Positions 14,107 to 19,101 of a DNA stretch of 19,101 nt are shown piece by piece. Within the stretch, counting starts at the first letter, position 1. Each line of letters opens with the position of its first letter. Both the position numbers and the translations under genes were made by a program. The DNA is taken from NCBI GenBank assembly GCA_030152265.1, contig JASLHQ010000128.1, forward strand, positions 1 to 19,101. The letters run 5' to 3'. This stretch comes from Savagea sp. (lineage in GTDB: Bacteria; Bacillota; Bacilli; Bacillales_A; Planococcaceae). The notes beneath the pieces were generated by a model that searched no databases, was not told the DNA's origin, and saw nothing but the letters and a program-made list of their open reading frames with translations.

Positions 14107-14132
14107 GTTTGCTTTTTACGAGAAAAGGGTAT
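14107..14132 (+). promoter_or_regulatory. SigB-type promoter of the YtxH-like/YihY operon
   Basis: GTTTGC (14107-14112) and GGGTAT (14127-14132) are 14 bp apart, matching the SigB consensus at 10 of 12 positions. The same -10 continues as TATAAT (14130-14135), so SigA may also use it, with no good -35. The start would be near 14140, about 34 bp before the ATG. Confidence 0.75.
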
Positions 14133-14173
14133 AATACAGATAGGATATGACTACTAATATGGAGGGTCTTTAC

Positions 14174-14485
14174 ATGAAAAAAAGCAAATTAGGGAAATTT
14201 ATCGTATTAGGAGCGCTCGTCGGTGGCGCGCTTAGTTTATTAGATCGAGGAACACGAGAAGTAGTGAAAGAACGTACAGACCGTGCACTTTACTACGCAA
14301 AAAACCCATCGATTTTAAAAGAAGAAGTCGAGGAACAAGTGAATAAGTGGTCGTCGATTTACGAACAAGCATCAGGAGAAATTGCTTCATTTGCCGAGCA
14401 ATTTAGTGATTTAAAAGAATTGACACCACAAGTGAAACAGATGGTCGTAGAAGCGAAAGAAGCCTTTATTGATCAAAAAGAATAA
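14174..14485 (+). CDS. YtxH-domain general stress protein (103 aa), YfkI-like position
   Basis: One N-terminal hydrophobic helix with the YtxH-type signature 'FIVLGALVGGALSLLDRGTRE' is followed by a charged helical region ('KEEVEEQVNKWSSIYEQASGE') that could form a coiled coil to the end. YtxH-type proteins are small membrane-anchored stress proteins of unknown action. ATG 14174 is chosen because GGAGGG (14161-14166) lies 7 bp before it; the in-frame ATG at 14147 precedes the ribosome site. The gene is 17 bp from the YihY-type gene and both lie behind a SigB-type promoter. The order matches B. subtilis yfkI-yfkH, as far as I recall it, so this is probably the YfkI counterpart. Confidence 0.82.
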   Translation: MKKSKLGKFIVLGALVGGALSLLDRGTREVVKERTDRALYYAKNPSILKEEVEEQVNKWSSIYEQASGEIASFAEQFSDLKELTPQVKQMVVEAKEAFIDQKE

Positions 14486-14502
14486 GAGAGTGAGGGGAGA
14501 CT

Positions 14503-15471
14503 ATGGGAAAGAAAAATAAATTTGTAGAGAAAAAAGATGAATTGATGGAAGAGACGAAGGTCGGTCAATTTATCGATGATTTAAAAGATGGCACAATTGA
14601 AGAGTTTGATGCGACGACGAAAGATGGATTCATTAAACAGTTCATTATTCGCATTCAAAAAGTAGATGTCTCAGGTCTCGCTTCTCAATTAGCGTTTTTC
14701 TTCCTATTGTCACTCTTCCCTCTACTCATTTTTATGATGACGTTGTTGCCGTTTTTAAATTTAGATCAAACACAAATATTATTATTTATTAAAGAATATG
14801 CACCTGAAAATGTCGCCTCGTTAATTGAAACGACGTTGAAAGAAGTATTAAGTAATCGAAGTGGAGGATTGTTGTCCATCGGTGCCCTTGCGACAGTATG
14901 GTCAGCATCTAAAGGAATGAATGCTTTAACGAAAGCGTTAAATCGTTCATATTATGTAGAGGAAACACGTAATTTTGCGGTTGCGCGAATTATGTCTGTC
15001 GTCTTTACAATTATGTTAATCGCCGCAATTACAGTTGCACTTGCATTGCCAATTTTTGGAGAGCAAATCGGACGTGTTATTTTCTCTTACTTAGGACTAG
15101 AAAATGGCTTTATGCAAGTGTGGAATCAATTGAGATGGCTATTGCCATTTTTAATGATTTTTATTACATTTACACTCATGTATTGGGTCGTGCCTAGTAA
15201 ACGTCTACCTTTCATGACAATCTTGCCAGGAAGTATCGCAGCGACACTCGGATGGATTATTACATCGCTTGGCTTTTCATTCTATATTAGTAATTACGGA
15301 AACTATTCGAGTACATACGGTAGCATCGGGGCGATTATCGTCTTAATGATGTGGCTTTATTTTTCAGCTATCATTTTAATTATATGTGGACAACTAAATG
15401 CTGTACTTTATGATCGCCATGAGAAGCGAAAAAAAGATGCAGAAGCAATCGTAGATTTAACAGAAGTATAA
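14503..15471 (+). CDS. YihY/BrkB-family membrane protein (322 aa), YfkH-like
   Basis: A charged N-terminal segment of about 50 residues precedes six membrane helices. Family signatures are 'SGLASQLAFFFLLSLFPLLIFMMTLLPFL' in helix 1 (two stretches), 'LSIGALATVWSASKGMNALTKALNRSY', 'PGSIAATLGWIITSLGFSFYISN' and 'STYGSIGAIIVLMMWLYFSAIILIICGQLNAVL'. The family was once mislabelled ribonuclease BN; its members are integral membrane proteins of unknown transport or structural role. In this setting it is the second gene of a SigB-type operon, suggesting envelope stress. The ATG has a GAGGGGA site 6 bp upstream. A strong terminator follows within 4 bp of the stop. Confidence 0.93.
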   Translation: MGKKNKFVEKKDELMEETKVGQFIDDLKDGTIEEFDATTKDGFIKQFIIRIQKVDVSGLASQLAFFFLLSLFPLLIFMMTLLPFLNLDQTQILLFIKEYAPENVASLIETTLKEVLSNRSGGLLSIGALATVWSASKGMNALTKALNRSYYVEETRNFAVARIMSVVFTIMLIAAITVALALPIFGEQIGRVIFSYLGLENGFMQVWNQLRWLLPFLMIFITFTLMYWVVPSKRLPFMTILPGSIAATLGWIITSLGFSFYISNYGNYSSTYGSIGAIIVLMMWLYFSAIILIICGQLNAVLYDRHEKRKKDAEAIVDLTEV

Positions 15472-15474
15472 ACA

Positions 15475-15514
15475 AAAACGCATGGACAGAAGTTTGATTC
15501 TGTCCATGCGTTTT
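15475..15514. terminator. Bidirectional terminator between the YihY-type gene and the P-type ATPase gene
   Basis: A perfect 17-bp stem (15475-15491 with 15498-15514) has a 6-nt loop, and A-rich and T-rich flanks serve both directions. Confidence 0.94.
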
Positions 15515-15518
15515 ATTT

Positions 15519-17450
15519 TTAAGATTCAACATTGTTCAACATACGAAGTCCATTTAAAATAACGAGAATTGTGCTACCTTCGTGTCCGATAACGCCGAGT
15601 GGTAAATCGACGACTTGTAAGAAGTTTGAGATGATTAAAATCGCAATGACTGAAACTGAGAAAAATACGTTTTGTTTCACAATACGGTTCATTTTTTCAG
15701 AAAGTTGAATTGTGTAAGGGATTTTCGTTAAGTCATTTTTCATTAAGACGACGTCTGCTGTTTCAAGAGCAACGTCTGTTCCTTCACCCATCGCGATACC
15801 TGAAGTTGCAGTAGCGAGTGCAGGAGCGTCGTTAATGCCATCCCCAATCATTCCGACTTGTCGACCGTCTTGCATCATCGCTTTAATTTGTTCGACTTTC
15901 GTTTCAGGTAAACATTCAGCGACGTAACGGTCCACGCCAGCTTCTTTCGCGATCACTTCTGCCGTACGTTCGTTATCACCTGTTAACATAACCGTTTCAA
16001 TTCCGAGTTGTTTCAATGCTTGAATCGCATCGATTGCTTCTTGACGTAACGTATCTTTCAATGCGGCAGCGGCCATAACTCCTTGTTCGTCTTTCATGAA
16101 GATGACTGTTTTCCCTTCTGATGCAAGTCGTTCTGCGACATTGTTTTGGAAATTTGCTACATGATTTTCTCCAATAAAACGTGGGTTTCCGACGAAAATT
16201 TCTTCATTTTTTGAATAAGCACGCAAGCCGTGACCTGGTACGTCTTCAATTTCTAATGAGCGACTGTAAGCGATATTGCGCTCATCTGCATATTTTGTAA
16301 TCGCGATCGCAAGTGGGTGGTTCGACTGTGATTCGATCCCTGCGAGTAAAGCGAGCACATCTTCTTCTTGTAACCCGTCACGCACGATGAAGTCTGTAAC
16401 GACTGGCTTACCTGTCGTTAACGTACCTGTTTTATCAAAAGCGACGACATCAAGTGTTGCGAGGTGCTCTAAGTGAACGCCTCCTTTAAAGAGAACGCCA
16501 CGTTTCGCTCCATTTGAAATTGCAGCGAGTGTCGCTGGCATAATCGAAGCCATTAACGCACAAGGAGATGCGACGACGAGAAGGACAATTGCGCGATACA
16601 ATGATTCTGTCCATGTCCATCCGAGTGCATAATGAGGGACGAGCGCCATTAATACAGTTGAAGCGACGACAATTTTAACGTATGTGCCTTCAAAGCGTTC
16701 GATGAACTGTTGAGAAGGAGATTTTTCACTTTGTGCATTTTGTACCATTGTAATGATCTTTTGGAATAAAGAGTCTTCACTCGGTTTCGTCATTTCCATT
16801 TGAATCGCACCGCTCATATTGACAGTACCTGCGAATAAATCATCGCCAATTTCTTTCGTCACGGGCACTGATTCACCGTTGATTGCTGACATATCGACTG
16901 ATGTTGTTCCGTGGATGATCGCACCGTCGACAGGGATGCGTTCACCTGGTTTGACGAGTAATTTTGAACCGACTTGTAAAGAAGAAGTCGGGACTTTTAT
17001 TTCAGTTCCATCTTCTTGAATGAGCCAAGCTTCTTCCGGTTGCATTTCCATTAAAGCTGAAATTTCTTGGTGACTTTTATTTAATGTGAAAGTTTCCATC
17101 GCACCACTAATCGCGAAGATGAAAATTAAAATCGCACCTTCTGCCCAATAGCCGATGAGTCCAGAGCCGATTGCGGCAAACACCATGAGCATTTCAACGT
17201 TTAGCTCTTTATTGGCGATCGTTTCTTCGATTCCTTCTTTCGCTTTTGCAAATCCACCAATGATGAAAGCGATAATGTACATAATGACGGAAGGTTGTTC
17301 GAGTCCATTTTTTCCTAAAAGCCATGCGATGACGATTAAAACTCCTGAAATAATCGCAGCGATTAACTCCATTTTCGCTTCTAAATTCGCATCGTTTTTC
17401 GGTTTTTCTTGTTGGATATTTTGAATTTTATCATTTACACAAGTTGTCAT
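15519..17450 (-). CDS. zosA: P1B-type metal-transporting ATPase, ZosA-like (643 aa)
   Basis: All P-type ATPase motifs are present: NGES (191-194, where most relatives have TGES), DKTGT (339-343, Asp339 phosphorylated), HP (378-379), GDN (491-493) and GDGINDAP (537-544). The membrane metal motif is SPC (295-297) in 'VVASPCALMASIMPATLAAI', with 'GHEGSTILVILNGLRML' at the end. There is no N-terminal HMA CxxC domain and no His-rich tail. SPC rather than CPC, the short N-terminus and 643 aa all match B. subtilis ZosA (about 637 aa), a zinc-importing ATPase induced by peroxide through PerR. CadA/ZntA exporters usually have CPC. The upstream operator array with a perfect PerR box supports this. Transport direction and metal remain inferred. 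The ATG has an AGGAGG site 7 bp upstream. Confidence 0.82.
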   Translation of the reverse strand: MTTCVNDKIQNIQQEKPKNDANLEAKMELIAAIISGVLIVIAWLLGKNGLEQPSVIMYIIAFIIGGFAKAKEGIEETIANKELNVEMLMVFAAIGSGLIGYWAEGAILIFIFAISGAMETFTLNKSHQEISALMEMQPEEAWLIQEDGTEIKVPTSSLQVGSKLLVKPGERIPVDGAIIHGTTSVDMSAINGESVPVTKEIGDDLFAGTVNMSGAIQMEMTKPSEDSLFQKIITMVQNAQSEKSPSQQFIERFEGTYVKIVVASTVLMALVPHYALGWTWTESLYRAIVLLVVASPCALMASIMPATLAAISNGAKRGVLFKGGVHLEHLATLDVVAFDKTGTLTTGKPVVTDFIVRDGLQEEDVLALLAGIESQSNHPLAIAITKYADERNIAYSRSLEIEDVPGHGLRAYSKNEEIFVGNPRFIGENHVANFQNNVAERLASEGKTVIFMKDEQGVMAAAALKDTLRQEAIDAIQALKQLGIETVMLTGDNERTAEVIAKEAGVDRYVAECLPETKVEQIKAMMQDGRQVGMIGDGINDAPALATATSGIAMGEGTDVALETADVVLMKNDLTKIPYTIQLSEKMNRIVKQNVFFSVSVIAILIISNFLQVVDLPLGVIGHEGSTILVILNGLRMLNNVES

Positions 17451-17481
17451 TGTATTCCTCCTAATTGATAATGTATTTCAT

Positions 17482-17496
17482 TTAGAATAATTATCA
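17482..17496. promoter_or_regulatory. PerR/Fur-type box overlapping the ATPase -10
   Basis: TTAGAATAATTATCA matches the PerR box (TTATAATNATTATAA) at 12 of 14 defined positions and the Fur 7-1-7 box equally well. It overlaps the presumed -10 (17498-17493), where bound repressor would block RNA polymerase. Confidence 0.6.
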
Positions 17497-17522
17497 TAAA
17501 TAAAGAGATGTTGACACATCAA
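17493..17522 (-). promoter_or_regulatory. SigA promoter of the ZosA-like ATPase
   Basis: On the minus strand TTGATG (17522-17517) and TATGAT (17498-17493) are 18 bp apart. The start would be near 17486, 36 bp before the ATG, which leaves room for the AGGAGG site. Confidence 0.55.
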
Positions 17523-17534
17523 TGTTTATCTAAT

Positions 17535-17549
17535 TGAAAATGATTCTTA
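17535..17549. promoter_or_regulatory. Weaker Fur-family box
   Basis: TGAAAATGATTCTTA matches a Fur-type TGATAATNATTATCA at 11 of 14 positions. It lies between the two better boxes and may help cooperative binding; alone it would not be called. Confidence 0.3.
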
Positions 17550-17564
17550 GTAACAATTCTTTAT

Positions 17565-17579
17565 TTATAATGATTATAA
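17565..17579. promoter_or_regulatory. Perfect PerR box
   Basis: TTATAATGATTATAA is identical to the PerR consensus TTATAATNATTATAA and is perfectly symmetric. It is 115 bp before the ATPase ATG and only 26 bp before the mini-ORF at 17606, so it could control either. Other Fur-family proteins (Fur, Zur) recognise related boxes; a Zur box would usually have TCGTAAT/ATTACGA ends. Confidence 0.75.
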
Positions 17580-17605
17580 TGTAATTGTACTTCATCTAGG
17601 AATAG

Positions 17606-17692
17606 ATGCAACCGAAATGTATTGTGAAACTTCATTATTGTCGAAATTGTGAACGAGAGAAGACAAATGAAAAAGATTATCTTCTTCAATAG
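17606..17692 (+). CDS. Possible Cys-rich mini-ORF (28 aa) beside the PerR box
   Basis: An ATG at 17606 opens 28 codons ending in TAG. The product starts MQPKCIVKLHYCRNCE and then has a charged tail 'REKTNEKDYLLQ'. It has a CxxC pair (Cys12, Cys15) plus Cys5 and His10, a plausible metal- or thiol-reactive set. The perfect PerR box ends 26 bp upstream and contains TATAAT on this strand. Against it: the ribosome site is weak (TAGGA, about 4 bp away), no -35 is obvious and the ORF is short. It fills the otherwise empty stretch 17581-17700. Worth a conservation check rather than a firm gene call. Confidence 0.3.
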   Translation: MQPKCIVKLHYCRNCEREKTNEKDYLLQ

Positions 17693-17698
17693 AATAAA

Positions 17699-17734
17699 CA
17701 AAAAAAGAAAGCCTTGAATGAGCAAGGCTTTCTT
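17699..17734 (-). terminator. Rho-independent terminator of the SE1561-family gene
   Basis: A 12-bp stem (17705-17716 with 17723-17734) has a 6-nt loop. On the minus strand a run of T follows. It is 32 bp after the stop of the SE1561-type gene. The plus strand has only a broken T tract. Confidence 0.88.
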
Positions 17735-17766
17735 CTTACTGGGAGAGGAGTCTCTCAACTATTGAA

Positions 17767-17940
17767 TTAATTGTTTTTAATGCGTTCGACTTGTTGTTCG
17801 ATTTCATCGATGAGCGATAATAATTCGTCGATATGTTGAACGTCTGTCGTTTCTGGTTCGATTTGATCGAGTGATTGTAAAAGAACTTGGAATCTCTCTT
17901 TTAATGTTTGAACAGAATCGTCTTTTGATTCGATAGACAT
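17767..17940 (-). CDS. SE1561-family small protein (57 aa)
   Basis: The ORF runs from ATG 17940-17938 to TAA 17769-17767. The product is an acidic helical protein; its core 'LDQIEPETTDVQHIDELLSL' followed by 'IDEIEQQVERIK' resembles the SE1561 family found in Bacillaceae and staphylococci, whose function is unknown. There is no membrane segment or signal. A GAGGTG site lies 6 bp before the ATG. It is 61 bp downstream of the OsmC gene on the same strand with no terminator between, so the two may share a message, and a terminator follows its own stop. Confidence 0.8.
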   Translation of the reverse strand: MSIESKDDSVQTLKERFQVLLQSLDQIEPETTDVQHIDELLSLIDEIEQQVERIKNN

Positions 17941-18001
17941 GCGGACACCTCATTTCCTCGTTTTATCGTAAGCGATTTTATGAGGGAGCGCAATAGAGAA
18001 A

Positions 18002-18385
18002 TTAGAGGATTGTAAATGTCTTGACGAGCTCGACAGAATTTTTAACTGTTTGGGCCATCGCACAGTTTTTCGTCGAAACTTCAATCGCTTTTTCGAGCTT
18101 TTTCTCTGTGAGCTGATCAGCCTCTACTGTGAAATGGAAATGAATTTTTTCGATGCGATTCCCTTCTTCTTCAACACGTCCGATTTCTTTCACTTCAACG
18201 TCTAAGTTTTTAACGTCGATGCGCATTTTTTTCAATACTTGACGCAATACTCCTGCACTGCAAATGACGACTGCTGATACTAGCAGTTCTCCAGGTTTAA
18301 ACCCTTTCGTCGCATCACCAGAAATATCGATCGTTCCAAAATCCGTCGTCATCGTATACCCTGTTTCTGTCATATTAAATTTCAT
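18002..18385 (-). CDS. OsmC-family peroxiredoxin-like protein (127 aa)
   Basis: The OsmC/Ohr fold is seen from 'GFKPGELLVSAVVICSAGVLRQVL' with Cys42 and 'IEVSTKNCAMAQTVKNSVEL' with Cys108. These two Cys are at the positions of the catalytic pair that reduces organic hydroperoxides in OsmC and Ohr. The second Cys is in NCAMA rather than the usual (N/Y)CPV. The short length and sequence are closer to the YhfA/OsmC group than to Ohr. Activity on a given peroxide is inferred. The ATG at 18385 has a modest GTAGGGAA site. A good SigA promoter lies upstream and diverges from the MFS promoter; SE1561 may be the second gene. Confidence 0.86.
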   Translation of the reverse strand: MKFNMTETGYTMTTDFGTIDISGDATKGFKPGELLVSAVVICSAGVLRQVLKKMRIDVKNLDVEVKEIGRVEEEGNRIEKIHFHFTVEADQLTEKKLEKAIEVSTKNCAMAQTVKNSVELVKTFTIL

Positions 18386-18429
18386 ATTGTATTCCCTACT
18401 TTCTTCTATCTTTTTTCACATTTGAGAAA

Positions 18430-18458
18430 AGTATACCGCCCGTTCGAAAGAAGTACAA
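18430..18458 (-). promoter_or_regulatory. SigA promoter of the OsmC gene
   Basis: On the minus strand TTGTAC (18458-18453) and TATACT (18435-18430) are 17 bp apart. It lies back to back with the MFS promoter, the two -35 boxes being 8 bp apart. Confidence 0.68.
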
Positions 18459-18466
18459 TGAATGTG

Positions 18467-18495
18467 TTTTCAAAGCGAGTAAAACGAATTACAAT
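18467..18495 (+). promoter_or_regulatory. SigA promoter of the MFS transporter gene
   Basis: TTTTCA (18467-18472) and TACAAT (18490-18495) are 17 bp apart, 33 bp before the ATG. Confidence 0.5.
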
Positions 18496-18528
18496 GAAAG
18501 TACTGTTACAAAGTAAGGAGTTTATGGA

Positions 18529-19101
18529 ATGAATCAGAAGCGACGTTTTTGGATATTGGTAATTATCGTATCCATTTCAGGTTTTTCACAAGGGATGTTG
18601 CTCCCTTTAATATCAGCAATTTTTGAAAAAGACGGTGTATCGAGTACGCTCAACGGTTTAAACGCGACAGCACTTTATATTGGAACGTTAATCGTCTCTC
18701 CTTTTATGGAATTATTACTTAGAAGATTCGGTTATAAACCGCTCATTTTATACGGTGGGGCGCTCGTTTTTGTATCGTTAATGGCTTTTCCATTATGGAA
18801 GTCTGTCGTCTTTTGGTTCGTTTTACGTTTGTTGATTGGAATAGGAGACCACGCGCTTCATTTTGCGACGCAAACGTGGATTACGAGTTTTTCATCGATG
18901 GATCGACTCGGGAAAAATATCGCTATTTATGGATTGTCCTTCGGTGTAGGGTTCGCTGTTGGACCTCAATTCGTACCGCTCATGAACATTTATGAAGGGT
19001 TACCTTTTATCGTTTCAAGTCTTCTTTGTTTATTCGCCTGGTCATTCGTCTTTTTCTTGAAAAATGAATTTCCTGAAAACGTTCAAATGAAAGGGGAAGA
19101 T
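18529..19101 (+). CDS. MFS transporter, N-terminal half, 3' partial (191 aa seen)
   Basis: Six membrane helices are visible, the first being 'FWILVIIVSISGFSQGMLLPLISAIF'. The loop after helix 2 has the MFS motif A form 'ELLLRRFGYKPLILYG', and helix 4 has 'FVLRLLIGIGDHALHFATQTWI', where the acidic Asp in the helix is typical of drug/H+ antiporters. This is the first half of a 12-helix, DHA1-like exporter; the second half is beyond the window. ATG 18529 has AAGGAG 8 bp upstream, and an earlier ATG at 18524 stops after two codons. B. subtilis YfkF near yfkH is a possible counterpart but this is not shown. Substrate unknown. Confidence 0.88.
   Translation, partial: MNQKRRFWILVIIVSISGFSQGMLLPLISAIFEKDGVSSTLNGLNATALYIGTLIVSPFMELLLRRFGYKPLILYGGALVFVSLMAFPLWKSVVFWFVLRLLIGIGDHALHFATQTWITSFSSMDRLGKNIAIYGLSFGVGFAVGPQFVPLMNIYEGLPFIVSSLLCLFAWSFVFFLKNEFPENVQMKGED

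Noticed and set aside
14503..15471. Ribonuclease BN annotation
   Set aside because: This is an old misannotation of the YihY/BrkB family; the protein is a membrane protein with no nuclease motif.
15519..17450. CadA/ZntA-type cadmium-zinc exporter
   Set aside because: The membrane motif is SPC not CPC, no N-terminal CxxC domain is present, and the PerR-type operators fit ZosA better; exporter function cannot be fully excluded.
17561..17758. 65-codon minus-strand reading frame with a hydrophobic middle
   Set aside because: It runs through the SE1561 terminator and the PerR box, has no ribosome site at its start and shows low-complexity Phe/Ile/Lys content from AT-rich DNA.
1..19101. Mobile element, prophage, CRISPR array, toxin-antitoxin or defence island
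   Set aside because: No transposase, integrase, direct-repeat array or defence-type gene was seen; gene content and composition are those of a core chromosomal region.

Overview
The window reads as chromosomal core DNA from a Gram-positive member of the Bacillales. The AT-leaning base composition, strong AAGGAGG-type ribosome binding sites, frequent TTG starts and recognisable relatives of Bacillus subtilis CsbD, YfmL, YtiB, MotAB, YfkK/YfkH and ZosA all point there. The genes for an amino acid-branched, lysine-type peptidoglycan (an AslFm-like ATP-grasp ligase next to a Fem transferase) fit Planococcaceae/Caryophanaceae-like relatives better than Bacillus proper, but the genus cannot be fixed from this stretch. 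There is no phage, transposon, CRISPR array, rRNA or tRNA.

Layout. (1) 1-83: the tail of a TrmA/RumA-type 23S rRNA methyltransferase, whose 3' end overlaps a convergent single-SLAP-domain gene (63-431). (2) 478-2757: csbD (minus) with a clear SigB promoter, divergent from an OatA-like O-acetyltransferase. (3) 2759-7485: a tight five-gene plus-strand block of LMW protein tyrosine phosphatase, RluA-family pseudouridine synthase, ATP-grasp D-amino acid ligase, Fem transferase and YfmL-like RNA helicase, closed by a bidirectional terminator. (4) 7484-9034, minus: methionine aminopeptidase and a TspO/MBR-like membrane protein. (5) 9140-10380: GNAT acetyltransferase convergent with a YtiB-type beta-carbonic anhydrase. 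(6) 10461-12041, minus: an unusual 84-bp rod-like hairpin, a 50-residue membrane miniprotein and an M29 aminopeptidase. (7) 12195-13755: motA-motB. (8) 13798-15471: UPF0435 gene (minus), divergent from a SigB-type promoter that drives a YtxH-like protein and a YihY/BrkB-type membrane protein. (9) 15519-17579: a ZosA-like P-type ATPase behind Fur-family operators that include a perfect PerR box. (10) 17606-19101: a speculative Cys-rich mini-ORF, an SE1561-family small protein, an OsmC protein and the start of an MFS transporter.

How the genes work together. Two themes recur. One is cell-wall chemistry: glycan O-acetylation (870-2717) and bridge assembly by a soluble D-Asp/D-Glu-type ligase plus a tRNA-dependent Fem transferase (3974-6270). 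The other is stress: SigB promoters at 789-813 and 14107-14132, PerR-type boxes at the zinc ATPase, OsmC and carbonic anhydrase. Most genes are packed convergently around strong terminators, two of which contain the stop codons of both neighbours. The points most worth following are the ligase/Fem pair, the PerR operator array with its adjacent mini-ORF, the 50-residue membrane miniprotein and the long hairpin beside it.
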